Positions 52,987 to 63,445 of a stretch of 64,000 nucleotides of DNA are shown piece by piece. Made by a program: the position numbers and the translations under genes. Under the pieces are notes generated by a model. That model was not told the origin of the DNA. It ran no database searches and saw only the letters and a list, made by a program, of their open reading frames with translations. The first letter of the stretch is position 1; every line of letters begins with the position of its first letter. Source of the stretch: Doryteuthis pealeii (lineage: Eukaryota; Mollusca; Cephalopoda; Myopsida; Loliginidae); the NCBI GenBank assembly GCA_023376005.1, contig CM042143.1, positions 85,889,189 to 85,953,188 of the forward strand, read 5' to 3'.

Positions 52987-53049
52987 CGTAAGTATACATC
53001 GCTGATGAGACTTAATAAAGTTGAAACGGCTGCTGTACGATGTTCTACG
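52987..53049 (+). ncRNA. Type I hammerhead ribozyme, complete
   Basis: Stem I: CGTA (52987-52990) with TACG (53046-53049) and ACATCG (52996-53001) with CGATGT (53038-53043), with a 5x2 internal loop. Core CTGATGA 53002-53008. Stem II GACTT/AAGTT around AATA (53009-53022, one G-U). GAAA 53023-53026. Stem III closed by A-U and C-G. Predicted cleavage follows GUA at 53037. Flanks match none of the tRNA-headed families here. A Penelope-like terminal repeat is one possible source. Confidence 0.8.
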
Positions 53050-53385
53050 TAGTGGGAAATGTTTGCCGAGTTCACTTGTCATGATTATTTCCATTAATTA
53101 TCGAATTTTATACGATATACGCATTGTAACTGCCTTCAAGCAAAAATATAAATAATAATATACTTTACTCAACAATGCTTCTAAAGCAAATTACCATAAT
53201 CTCATCCCTGTTAACCTTGATTATAACAATACCAGCAATAAAATAAGGATGCATGGAGTTTAGGGTAGGTAGGATTAGCCCTAGGCCTACGGGAGGTCTC
53301 AAACTTCACCTACGATGTATAAGATGCAGGGCAATTTTTGAGCTAAAATTTTGGAAGGATGTGCGTCCTATATGCCGTCAAATAC

Positions 53386-53390
<5 letters not shown>

Positions 53391-53434
<44 letters not shown>
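53391..53434. repeat. (TA)n microsatellite
   Basis: About 22 TA units. Confidence 0.95.
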
Positions 53435-53436
<2 letters not shown>

Positions 53437-53537
53437 AAATATATAAAGGTTTTACATATTCATTTATTTGATGACAAAGGAACAGTCACGACCATTTGGT
53501 TTCATGCATGCGTAAATGTATATATATAAACATATGG

Positions 53538-53806
53538 GCCGGGTTAGCTCAGTTGGTAGAGCGTTCGGCTAGAAACCACAAGGTTCCTAGTTCGATGCCG
53601 GTCCTCGCCAACTCAGCGTATGAGTAGCACAGGCATCTGTGCGGTAAAGTAAGGAGCTGATGGTAGGTGTGGCGCTCCACCTCGGATGCTAAAACAATCT
53701 CCTTGGTCTAGCGCTATTGAAAAGGGGATAGACTCCCTCGCTCACTGGCTGATACCGACTTTAGGCCGCCCCGTTGACTTTACTTACTTTACTTATATAT
53801 ATATTG
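53538..53806 (+). mobile_element. SINE-A, best preserved copy
   Basis: GGCCGGGTTAGCTCAGTTGG, TAGAGCG, CTAGTTCGATGCCGGTC, CTCGCCAACTCAGCGTATGA, GGAGCTGATGGTAGGTGTGG, CTTGGTCTAGCGC and GATAGACTCCCTCGCT, tail TTTACTTACTTTACTTA. A and B boxes are intact. It may serve as the family reference. Confidence 0.85.
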
Positions 53807-53819
53807 TGTATGTTTGTGC

Positions 53820-54235
53820 GCGCGCGTTTATTGAGAATGGGGCTGTTAGTTTCTTTTAGTTTCGGAAATGCAATTATTTTCTTTGCTAGTCGACATTTTA
53901 TTCTGAGTGTGAGTTAAATTGGCAGATATTTCTAGATTTTTATCAGTTTCTGTTTTTGTCAAGCAAAAAGAGCGAACCTTGAAATATTCCGCATGTGAAT
54001 CATTTCTTACTTTGCCTTTTCAGAGTTTGTGTGAATTCAAAGAAAAGGGAATTTACTGACTCTAAAATTATTATAAAGTGGAATAGCGTTCTTTGAAAGG
54101 TCAAGAGGTCGAGTTGGATTTGAAATCCGCAATGCAGTTGAAATACTGTCTCTTAGGCGAGCGCAAATGATGAGTACAGTGTTGAGTAGAGGGTATGATT
54201 ATTTCTCTCGGCCACCTGATAGGTTGATAGCCATT
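53820..54235. other. No assigned feature
   Basis: Low-repeat AT-rich sequence with no frame over 60 codons. Confidence 0.4.
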
Positions 54236-54238
54236 AAG

Positions 54239-54239
<1 letters not shown>

Positions 54240-54286
<47 letters not shown>

Positions 54287-55310
54287 ATGTATGTATGTAT
54301 GTAGGTATGTAGGTGTGTATGTATGTAGGTACATATGTGTGTATGTATGTAGGTACATATGTATATATGTACATATGTAGGTACATATGTATATATGTAC
54401 ATATGTAGGTACATATGTATATATGTACATATGTAGGTGTGTATGTATGTAGGTACATATGTAGGTGTGTATGTATGTAGGTACATATGTAGGTGTGTAT
54501 GTATGTAGGTACATATGTGTGTATGTATGTATGTAGGTACATATGTGTGTATGTATGTATGTATGTAGGTACATATGTATGTATGTACGTATGTATGTAT
54601 GTAAGTATGTATGTATGTACATATATATGTATGTATTTATGAATTTATATGTATGTAGGTTTGTATGTAAGTATGTATGTATGTACATATATATGTATGT
54701 ATTTATGAATTTATATGTATGTAGGTTTGTATGTAAGTATGTATGTATGTACATATATATGTATGTATTTATGAATGTATATGTATGTAGGTTTGTATGT
54801 ATGAATGTACATGTATGTATGTATGAATGTACATGTATGTATGTATGTATATATATATCCATGAATGTATATATGTATCTATCTATGTAAGAATATACAT
54901 GTATTTATATGTATGTATGTACACATATATATATATATGTATGTACACATATATATATATATGTATTACACATTATATATATATGTTGTACACATATATA
55001 TATATATGTATGTATATATATATGTATGTACACATATATATATTATGTATGTATATATGTATGTATATATGTATATGTGTATGTATATATATGTATGTAT
55101 GTATGTATATATATGTATGTATGTATGTATGTATACATATATATATGTATGTATAACATATATATATATTATATATATATGTATGTATACATATATGTAT
55201 ATATGTATGTATGTATACATATATGTATGTATACATATATGTATGTATGTATACATACATATATGTATACATACATATATGTATGTATGTGTGTGTATAT
55301 ATAGAGAGAT
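54240..55310. repeat. Long (TA)n and (GTAT)n microsatellite, about 1.07 kb
   Basis: Starts with (TA)n, then (GTAT)n interrupted by GTAGGTACATAT, GTATTTATGAATTTATAT units and later ACACATATATAT units. Frames of up to 207 codons over it are Tyr/Ile/Thr/His or Met/Tyr/Val repeats. Confidence 0.95.
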
Positions 55311-55748
55311 AGATAGCGTGAGAGAAAGAAAGAGAAAGACAGAGACAGAGAGACTGATATGAAGAGAAAATTGATGTAATAATCAAGAAAACTAGATTGC
55401 AATTGTGCCTCAAATGATAGGGCATTGCAGGTTGTTGCATAAATCATTTCTGTTAATCAAGTTTTCCCTGTTCGACTTTGAGAATCATAAAATTGAAAGT
55501 TTTTATCAACAGTCATACGACCCTCTCTCCCAATCTTAGAATGGAAGACGATTTTAGTTAAATTTAAAAATAGTCCTAATCAGGAATAACATTGATTTCT
55601 CTGTGTGGCTATGAACGTAGCAGAGCATTGGCCTGTTGACCAGAAACCCCCGCCCCCATATTAATGCACCCTGCTTCTAAATATGTAATGTTTACTGTGT
55701 ATTGGTTTTAAGTAACCTTTAAAGGAATTAACACCACAGACACACAGG

Positions 55749-55749
<1 letters not shown>

Positions 55750-55808
<59 letters not shown>
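55750..55808. repeat. (TA)n microsatellite
   Basis: About 29 TA units. Confidence 0.95.
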
Positions 55809-55810
<2 letters not shown>

Positions 55811-56059
55811 TTGTTATGAGTCCAACGGGCGAAAATTGAATATTATGGATTAAAATGGATTATGTCTTTTTTAATTTTTATTATTATTTTACATTTGCGA
55901 TACGTGTTTTAATCTTCTGATATTTTCTTCAGGCGTTAATTAGCCACATTCTGTCGGATATGAATATATATATATATATATAAACCCTCCCTTCCTGATT
56001 GGTGGAAGTGTAGGGAGAATTAATTTGTAACATCTGTGTTTTAGCAGGTGTGTGTTCCT

Positions 56060-56355
56060 GGGTGGCAGATCTTAATTTTAAGGTCATGGTATTTTGTAGT
56101 TGTCTATTTGTTTATATTAATAGCCAAACCCCATCCTCTGATGTTGTTTGTTAGATTTTCGATATTTGATAAGTCGTGTGTGTGTGTGCTTGTGGTTTAC
56201 TTTCTGCTCTAATGAGTTTTTGTGTGTGCTCGTGCTTGTGTGTGTGTGTGTGTGTGTCTGTGTCTATGTTCATGGTTGTGTTGGGTGTATGTATATCTAT
56301 ATACATAAAAAATAAAATTTATGTGTATTTTTTTACATAGTTTGCATATATATAT

Positions 56356-56402
<47 letters not shown>

Positions 56403-56720
56403 CATTACATAGTTTGTGTATTTTATGTAGTTCATATGTTTGTGTTGTTATTGTCGTGTGTGTGTATGTATGTATGTGGTTAATTTCGGTTTAGTTGTGT
56501 GTTCCGGTGTGTTTGTGAGTGTGTTTTTACATGTTCCTATGTACGTGTGCTCCTGTTTATGGTTGTGCTGGGTCTGTTTGCATGCATATATGCACATACA
56601 TTACATAGTTTGTGTGTTCAAATTATGTATATGTCTGTGTAGAAAAGTTATTGTTGTGTGTATGTATTTGTGTGGTTAACTTCGATTCAGTTCAGGTTTG
56701 TATTTGTCTATTAAATGTTT
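56060..56720. repeat. GT-rich degenerate sequence with (TA)n
   Basis: Imperfect GTGTGT stretches. Two diverged units share TGTGTGTATGTA..GGTTAA, GTGCTGGGTCTG or GTTGGGTGTATG, and TACATAGTTTGTGT. (TA)n lies at 56365-56400. Confidence 0.7.
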
Positions 56721-57104
56721 TTCTTTAACTAGAAGAGTATAGTAATTAGTTTGGTATATTGGCATCACCTTAAAATCGCCCTGATTACATTCAAAGATAT
56801 GCGTCGATACATAGAGGTTTCTATTGTTAGATAATCTAATGTTTTTAATTTTTTCATCGTTTTCGCGTTGGTGTAGAATATTTGTGAAAAGTTTCGGGTT
56901 GTTTTTGTTATATGTAGAAACATATGCTAGGTGTTGTTCGCTGTTCTGTATATATGTTCATATAGAGATATTTAGATCGACCAAAGTTTGGACAAAAGCT
57001 CTTTGTGACTGTCAGTATCTCGCTGATGCGATCAGCAGCTTTTGAATATTTATGTTAAATAAAATAAAGAGTCTTAACTAATATATATATATAGAGAGAG
57101 GGGG

Positions 57105-57245
57105 GGAGTCATCTACAGACACATGTTTCGACTTATCAAGTCTCTTCAGTGTGGCTAGACATGTGTAAGCTACCTACAGCCGGGATTGAAATCCGATCGC
57201 TTTGGTGTCAGTCCGACACATTAATCATCAGGTTGTCATCACCTA
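57105..57245 (-). mobile_element. SINE-C copy with intact hammerhead
   Basis: Minus strand: tRNA-like head (ACCTGATGATTAATGTGTCG, B box GGATTTCAATCC), then GTGTAGG.. and the hammerhead at 57108-57160. It is the only one of four SINE-C copies here with every core base conserved. Confidence 0.7.
57108..57160 (-). ncRNA. Type I hammerhead ribozyme in SINE-C
   Basis: On the minus strand: stem I distal GTC/GAC and proximal CCACA with TGTAG (one C-A mismatch), 3x2 internal loop. CTGAAGA (plus 57143-57149). Stem II GACTT-GAT-AAGTC (57130-57142), perfect. GAAA (57126-57129). Stem III ACA..TGT. Cleavage predicted after GUC, between plus positions 57118 and 57117. Confidence 0.75.
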
Positions 57246-57406
57246 CAGAATACGAAAGGGATTTTAACTGTTTTAACACACACATCGCTTTTGTATGTAA
57301 AGGCCATCATGGAGTGCTCCATCCCATATATATAGGAGAGCGTCGCGTTTTTACGCTTGAATTGGCGGCAGGGTTGCAAAGGCATGTATTCAGGAACATA
57401 TATTCA

Positions 57407-57411
<5 letters not shown>

Positions 57412-57445
<34 letters not shown>

Positions 57446-57654
57446 TTATTTAACTTAAAGTAGCGGGAACATTAAGTCAACGGCGATTGGTTACTGACAG
57501 TTTCTCGCTCATACGACCTTTTCATTCTGAAGATTGCATAGATGAGAAACTGTCAGTAACCAGTCGCCGTTGACTTAATGTCTACGCTGCCTAACTTGAA
57601 TATAAATGCTCTATCATTGATATGGAGCACTGTTTACTTATAAATATAGGACTC

Positions 57655-57695
<41 letters not shown>
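57412..57695. repeat. Family Q with inverted repeat, between (TA)n arrays
   Basis: (TA)n at 57412-57441 and 57659-57692. Between them ACATTAAGTCAACGGCGA, TTGGTTACTGACAGTTTCTC and their complements (57467-57505 and 57543-57583) form arms of about 40 bp around a 37-bp loop. The right part, ATGCTCTATCATTGATATGG, matches 7600. Confidence 0.65.
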
Positions 57696-57972
57696 GTATG
57701 TCGCATCTCGTTCAAAGTCCGTTTGTGAAGCAAGCCTTTTTAGTCTAAAAGAGGTGCAAAATATTTACTAAGCGTAGTTCTGGTACAATGCAAGCAATTT
57801 GAGGTACGTAGTGTGAATTAAAACCACTGACCTAGATTGCTAATCATAGCACCACGTGAGGTATTCAATAAGCGAATAGCAATTGATATGACGAAGTAAA
57901 AAACTGCGATTTTAAAACATGGATACAACTTTTTTGTAAACCATTTACGTCCTCTAAAAGCTGCTGTTTGAA

Positions 57973-57977
<5 letters not shown>

Positions 57978-58006
<29 letters not shown>
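57978..58006. repeat. (TA)n microsatellite
   Basis: About 14 TA units. Confidence 0.9.
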
Positions 58007-58009
<3 letters not shown>

Positions 58010-58017
58010 CATTCCTT

Positions 58018-58071
58018 TAGAGCTCCAGATTGGAACTTTACCAGCAGACACATATTGGAACTTTACCAGCA

Positions 58072-58118
<47 letters not shown>

Positions 58119-58575
58119 TCGGACCTTACTTAGGTTGGACGTGTTATTGGAGAGGCCCCCTTCGATCAATTGGCTAGTCACGTCAAGACCTAGCATCTAT
58201 ATGATTGTCCCAACTTTATTGCCTTTATGACAATCCCCAACTCTTTTTATCATATATGTCCTAGAAGGTGTTGGCCGCGGGTCTTAGGGTTTAACATCAT
58301 GCCCAGGACACTGTCTGCTGGTAAAGTTCCAATCTGGAGCTCTAAGGGAATGTAGAATACCCCTTCATCACCATTACTCCCAGGTCCACCCTGACCCAAA
58401 GTGTTAGTACCTGTTAGGATCCCATTTATGGGTTTAATAGAATAAAATGAGCTATAAAAATGTGTTTAAAACAAATAGAGTATCCATTGAGAATGAATAA
58501 AACAAAACGTCTTCGGCATAAAATGACCCAACAAGTGTTGACTTGCCGTAAATATCCAATCAATTAACAACCACT
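58018..58575 (+). mobile_element. Family P copy with a small local duplication and (TA)n
   Basis: TTGGAACTTTACCAGCAGAC occurs twice at 58032-58073, before (TA)n. The main copy follows: TCGATCAATTGGCTAGTCAC, GTCTGCTGGTAAAGTTCCAA and GGCATAAAATGACCCAACAA, to ATCCAATCAATT. The short piece at 58018 is the inverse of 58310-58345. Confidence 0.6.
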
Positions 58576-58639
58576 TGATATTCGCTAAGCTCTGACTTTA
58601 TAAAAGTAGAAAAAGGAAAGCTGCATTACAAATTGAAGA

Positions 58640-58885
58640 GCGGGTACCTGTCTTAAATAGCTACATTCGACAATCCAGGACCTTTGCTGGATTCGAACAC
58701 CTATCACTGACACCGGCGGAAAATATTTCAAGGCCAACCCTGGATGCCTAACCAAGATTAAAGAAAATAGATGGACTCACATTTTTCTTTAATGCGAGGT
58801 GGAACGCAAACAGTCTCTAAGATTTGAACTCGTATCGCCGATTCCATTTTGTATGACATTAATAGTTACGCTAAGCTCACATCCT
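58640..58885 (-). mobile_element. SINE-B-like fragments
   Basis: GGATTCGAACACC, CCTGGATGCCTAACCAAG and CTAAGATTTGAACTCG are diverged SINE-B pieces. Confidence 0.4.
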
Positions 58886-58887
58886 TC

Positions 58888-59178
58888 ACATATGTATTTA
58901 CCCAACCCCTTCACGTGATCAGGATGCGACACAAAACCAATTAATAAACAGTGTTTAACAAGTTTGCGTTCAGAGTATTCCTTCTCCTAGACTGGTTTCC
59001 AAACCAAGGTTAAAGATCCTCGCCCTCCCTACTATTTACCCATAGCTGGAGGGGGAACAATTGGATTCATACCTTTACCAAGGGTATTAGCAGTATATGA
59101 CATGCAGTCACGTCCAGAATTTGAACTCGGTTCACATGTCTATTTCGTTCAATGATAACCATTACACCACAAACGCAA
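58888..59178 (-). mobile_element. SINE-B copy, full length
   Basis: Minus strand: GTTTGTGGTGTAATGGTTAT, GAACCGAGTTCAAATTCTGG, ATACCCTTGGTAAAGGTATG and CTCCAGCTATGGGTAAATAG, and 3' GCATCCTGATCACGTGAAGG then GGTTGGGTAAATA. Confidence 0.75.
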
Positions 59179-59199
59179 CATTTATATATGTGCATCAGC

Positions 59200-59560
59200 C
59201 CTGTCACCTGTAACTTTACACGGGCTGCATCTCTGCAGAGGGGTAAGACTCCACCAATGGTACCACCTGTTTGGCCGTTGGTGGCGACCCGTGATGCTTA
59301 AGGACGGTAGGTTAAGCAGTCCATGACATGCAAAACTCCACTTTGACCCTTACTTAAACAAGACGTGCGGTCGGAGAGGTTAGTTAGGTTCACATCTATG
59401 GGTTAAATAGAAAAAAATCAGTTTGAAAAAAAATGTGATAAAAAAAGACTAAGTTTTTAAATAAATTGAATACCCATCAGAATGAGTACAACAAAATGCC
59501 TTAGACATAAAATAACGCAATAAGGGTTGACATGCCGTAGAATCCAACCAACCAAGCAAC
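59200..59560 (+). mobile_element. Family P copy, 5' and 3' parts with an internal deletion
   Basis: CTCTGCAGAGGGGTAAGACT, GGTGGCGACCCGTGATGCTT and ACATGCAAAACTCCACTTTG, then a jump to CATCTATGGGTTAAATAGAA and the 3' stem-loop, ending CCAACCAACCAA. Confidence 0.6.
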
Positions 59561-59599
59561 ATAGGTCCGTATATGTGAGAGGATGAAAGAGATTTGTGT

Positions 59600-60290
59600 G
59601 CGCACGCGTATGTGATAGAGCATGGGGGATACGGGACTCACGTGCGTCCGTGCGTAATCTTGAATTATTAGCCTAATCACATTAAGTAGTTTGTTTTTAG
59701 TGTGCGTTGGGAGAAGGTGTATTAATTTTCTTGAATCTTTGCGCTCTTTAAAGCATAGATATTTACCAACCCCTCGGCATGAGCAGGATGTGACACAAGG
59801 TACATTTTTGTTAAGCGATGTTTAACAGGTTTGAATTTAGAGTTTTCTTTCTCCTAGACTGGTTGCTTAACCAAGGTTAAAGTGCCCAGTCTGCCCTACT
59901 ATTTACGCATAGCTGGAGGGAGAATAGTTGAATTCATGCCTTTCCCAAGGATATTAGTGCTATGTGAAATGCAAACAACCACGTCCAGGATTTGAACTCT
60001 CGTCGACGTATTCATTTCCTACGACTCTAACCATTACACATCGCGCCTTCACATGTATGTATGTATGAATGTATGTATGTATGTAAGAAAATATGTATGT
60101 GGGAGAGGCTGAGTGGGGTAACGGGACTCACGTGCGTACATGTGTACTCTTGAATTATTAGCAATTTTAGAAGTTAAAGCCTAATCACATTAAGTAGTTT
60201 GTTTGTTTGTTTGTTTTTGCCTTTGGTGGGAAGGGAAGGTGTGTTAATTTTCTTTCAGGCTTTGTGCTTTTTAATGTATAGATAGTAGTG
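59600..60290 (+). repeat. Segmental duplication, one copy interrupted by SINE-B
   Basis: ACGGGACTCACGTGCGT, TCTTGAATTATTAGC, CCTAATCACATTAAGTAGTT and TTAATTTTCTT occur at 59630-59760 and 60120-60285. The first copy is cut at CATAGAT by SINE-B. Confidence 0.6.
59762..60052 (-). mobile_element. SINE-B copy, full length
   Basis: Minus strand: GAAGGCGCGATGTGTAATGG, ACGAGAGTTCAAATCCTGGA, CTCCCTCCAGCTATGCGTAA and 3' CATCCTGCTCATGCCGAGGG. Confidence 0.75.
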
Positions 60291-60775
60291 ACGACTCTAA
60301 CCGACTTTTCAGCCGTTGGGATAAAATCAAAGGCCACTCAACTTCCAATCTCAACTCTTATCATCTCTTAAAGCAAAAAAAAAAAACCAGGCAAGTGGGG
60401 AATCGTCGAACCAGTTCCATTGTAATTCTAGTCTTGCATTATGTTGGTGATTACAGCGCCATCTTCAGGCGCCTCGTGGCTACTTGTTAAACAACGAGAA
60501 ACAAGAATTGCCACGGTCGCTGTGACCTACAAGCTAGCCAATCAAGCAAGCTAGAGAGCAGGCGAATGCCGCCGATTTATTCAGGGATTGGAATCTGTTG
60601 CTACGGTTCCCATTTTAATCAATACTGGCACTCGCAGATGCCAACCGAAGTCCTGGCCATAATCAGACGATGTTGGTGGCGGGCGATTCCAACTTCAGCA
60701 TACTCTGACCGTTCTAAGGCTGCTGAACTTGACAAGTGACGCGATTGTGCAAAAAGAATTGCAATGTATGACCTT
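60290..60775. other. Unassigned stretch of balanced composition
   Basis: About 480 bp near 48% GC with several CpGs (GCGCCTCGTGGC, GCCGCCGATTTATTC, GATGTTGGTGGCGGGCG) and a CCAAT box (AGCCAATCAAGC at 60536). No frame over 60 codons and no family match in this window. It could be a promoter or untranslated exon of a host gene, or an unrecognised element. Confidence 0.3.
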
Positions 60776-61433
60776 TTTGTTGTTATATTATTACTTTTGA
60801 TTTCTGCAAAAATAATTTCATTCTTTTATTCGTAAGTTGTTTCATTATGTCAGATTCTCCTGTCGATTTCTTGGGTGAGTTAGTAGCGCGCGGGAGGGGG
60901 TATATTTTTCTTTATTTTACTTGTTTTTGTTTTCTTTATGTTTCTTTTTTTTTTCTTTCTTTTTTTTTTTTCATCTCCTTTGTGTGCATTTAGGCTAATC
61001 TGAATACATTCAGATATTGCTACACAGATATTCTAAAATTATTTGCTAAACTCCATCTCAAGAGAGGTATGACAAAATAATTTCAAGCATTTTCGTGAAA
61101 AGATTTGATTAATTAACTGATTAATTTTAACGGCATGGTAACTTATCTAGGATTGTTTTATGCCTAGAGGTTAGAGAATCGTATTCATTGTACATTTCTA
61201 ATTACACTTTTTATGTAGTTATTTCTAAAGAGCTTTTTCTTTTATTTCTTTATTTCTTCTTCATGTGAATTTTGGTCTCATCTGAGTAAATAAAAAATGA
61301 TATTGCTACACAGATATTTTAAAATTATTTGCTCTATGATAAATAATAATTATTATAATCATTATAATTATCATTATAATGATTGATATATAAATAATCA
61401 TTATTTAATAACCATTGACAATATAACGTAAAT

Positions 61434-61506
61434 AAATAAGGGAATTTTGATGTTGACGTAGTATTGGTTACAGATAGACAGACACGCAATCTCCATTATA
61501 ATAAGA
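61434..61506 (-). mobile_element. H1 Helitron, 5' terminal fragment
   Basis: Right edge CTCCATTATAATAAGA|T with TATTGGTTACAGATAGACAG. Confidence 0.6.
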
Positions 61507-61568
61507 TTAACAATATCTACTTGAAGCTATAATCATTTATTAAGGATCATTTAATAGAAATAATTAAT

Positions 61569-61837
61569 TGAAACCATACAATTTCTCTGAATGTTTCAGA
61601 TGACGCTTGATGATTAGTATTATCTGCGTTATTCGGACTATTGTCCTCATCTTCATTGTTATCTGTACAACGTTTCAAAGTTCCGTGATGGCTCCCGATT
61701 ACAACAAGAAGGTTCCCGAGTCCGACAAGAAATACCTGAAAAGGCCGGAGGGTATATCGACCGAAACGTTGTACAGATAACAATGAAGATGAGGACAATA
61801 GTCCGAATAACGCAGATAATACTGAAACCATACAATT
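61569..61837 (+). mobile_element. G-family foldback copy with 15-bp target duplication
   Basis: TGAAACCATACAATT occurs at 61569-61583 and 61823-61837. Between them the arms 61616-61676 and 61763-61822 (GAAACGTTGTACAGATAACA onward) are near-exact inverses. The loop holds one 21-bp G-family unit and CCTGAAAAGGCCGGAGGGTA. Confidence 0.75.
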
Positions 61838-62114
61838 ATTAGTAATAGATATGAATATTTGCAGCCATACAACTTTGGGCAAATTATTTTGGATTTCACA
61901 ATGATCAACTCCATCTCAAGAGAGGTATTTTCAAAAGAATTCCAATCATTATGGTGAAAAGATTTAATTAATTAACTGATTGATTTTAACGGCATGTCAA
62001 CCTATCTAGGATTGTTTTATGCCTAGAGGTTAGTGAATCGTATTCATTATACATTTATACTTGCACGTCTTTGTGTAGTTGTTTCTAAAGAGTGATTGTT
62101 TTGTTTGTTTATTT

Positions 62115-62290
62115 TTTGCACACGAATATCTAACCCATAAAAGGTACTACCACTCCAGGTCAAAGGGAACCTGGGAGTAATGAAAATGAAAGGGTACTCT
62201 ACACTCCCCCAAATCTCCGGAACTGGAGCCTCACAAACCGAGGACACTTTTTGGTCGATGGATGTTAACCCTCTGCAGGGGGGGGTACAA
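62115..62290 (-). mobile_element. Family P fragment
   Basis: AAAGGTACTACCACTCCAGG, GAACCTGGGAGTAATGAAAA and CTCCGGAACTGGAGCCTCAC, then the distal GTTAACCCTCTGCAG. Confidence 0.5.
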
Positions 62291-62460
62291 TTGATGTATT
62301 TTAAGCCCCATCAATAACGCTGGTGAAAAGACCTAGACTAGCTATTCATATTTTTAAAATTGTTTTTTTTGTGTTTTTTTTTCAATTCTATGTGCAAAAA
62401 TTATAACTTTCAAAATGCTATTATAACATCAAAGAAGCTATTAATTACTATATACACTAA

Positions 62461-63302
62461 TCTATATATCAATAATCTTGTTCCTTAAAGGTACGACCGT
62501 CATGATCTGGCAACACTCTCCAGTTAAAATAAGGTCGTCCAAGATGAAATGAAAAAATGTAAATACTGATTATCTGGTGCTGCTTATCCACCGATTCTTA
62601 TTTCTTATGAGTGTCGTCACCTCAGCTAAATATGGACTATATCGTTTTCATTATAAAGAAAAAAGGGAAGAAAAAGGACACGCTACACAGAAAAAATAGA
62701 AAGAAAGAAAGAGAATTGGGAAAAGTTCGAGAGAGGGGGTGGATGTGTGAAAGCGATAACGCTAATCTGTTTCAATCGAACTTAATAAAAAGATGCAAAG
62801 AAGGAAAGAAAGAGAAAAAAAAAGTGTGAAAGAGTTAAATGAAGATTATTGTTCTTATGGGCCTGGTTAGCTCAGTCGGTAGAGCGTTCGGCTAGAAACC
62901 ACAAGGTTCTTAGTTCGATACCGACCCTCGCCAACTCAGCGTATGGATAACAGGAGAAACTACGCAACAAAAATACATGTTTTCTAAACGTTTAGAAACA
63001 AGTTCGATACCAGCCCTCGCCAACTCAACGTATGAGTAGCACAGGGATCTGTGCTGTAAAGTAAGGAGCTGATGGTAGGTGTGGCGCTCCACCTCAGACT
63101 CAAAAACAATCTCCTTGCTCTAGCACTAGTGAAAAAGGGATAGACTCCCTTGCTGATTGGCTGATACCGACTTTAGGCCAACCCGACGACTTTACTTTTT
63201 TTTTTACATATTGAACTATTTTCGCAATAGTTCTTAAATAATTGTATCAAGCGTTGTCGTAATTAAACTATTATACTGTGGTATATCCACAGGTCCTGCT
63301 AG
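62461..63302 (+). mobile_element. H2 Helitron, complete ends, with nested SINE-A
   Basis: A|TCTATATATCAATAATCTTG at the 5' end. Perfect 3' hairpin CTGTGG-TATAT-CCACAG (63276-63292), GTCCTG, CTAG (63299-63302)|T. Inside: GTACGACCGTCATGATCTGG, TAATCTGTTTCAATCGAA and TACATATTGAACTATTTTCG. This copy is the best reference for H2. Confidence 0.8.
62860..63203 (+). mobile_element. SINE-A with an internal duplication of the B-box region
   Basis: GCCTGGTTAGCTCAGTCGGT head, B box TTAGTTCGATACCGACC, CGCCAACTCAGCGTATGG, then a foreign 50-bp piece and a second AAGTTCGATACCAGCC with CGCCAACTCAACGTATG, then the normal body to ACGACTTTACTT. Two B boxes in one element. Confidence 0.7.
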
Positions 63303-63324
63303 TTTTTATTTATTTTTTATGTCT

Positions 63325-63375
63325 TCACAATGGTTGTAATAGCCGCAACGTTTCGGCTTTTGTACTCTACGGCCT
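63325..63375 (-). repeat. GCCGAAACGTTGC module
   Basis: Minus strand: CATGGAAGGCC, spacer, AAAAGCCGAAACGTTGCGGC. Same module as in the G family. Confidence 0.4.
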
Positions 63376-63445
63376 TCCATGGGTATCAGTCGTATTCAGT
63401 AATGTTCTTGGAATTTAAAGAGATATCATCATAATCATCAGATCT

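Larger units (their letters stand above)
61048..62100 (+). repeat. Direct duplication of about 190 bp, 856 bp apart
   Basis: AACTCCATCTCAAGAGAGGT, ATTAATTAACTGATT(A/G)ATTT, AACGGCATG, CTAGGATTGTTTTATGCCTA and GAATCGTATTCATT recur at 61048-61240 and 61910-62100. Confidence 0.65.

Noticed and set aside
53540..53612. Possible functional tRNA gene
   Set aside because: A and B boxes are good, but homology runs about 200 bp past the tRNA region and the same unit recurs many times: a SINE head.
54239..55362. Frames up to 207 codons on both strands
   Set aside because: (GTAT)n and (TA)n microsatellite translations.
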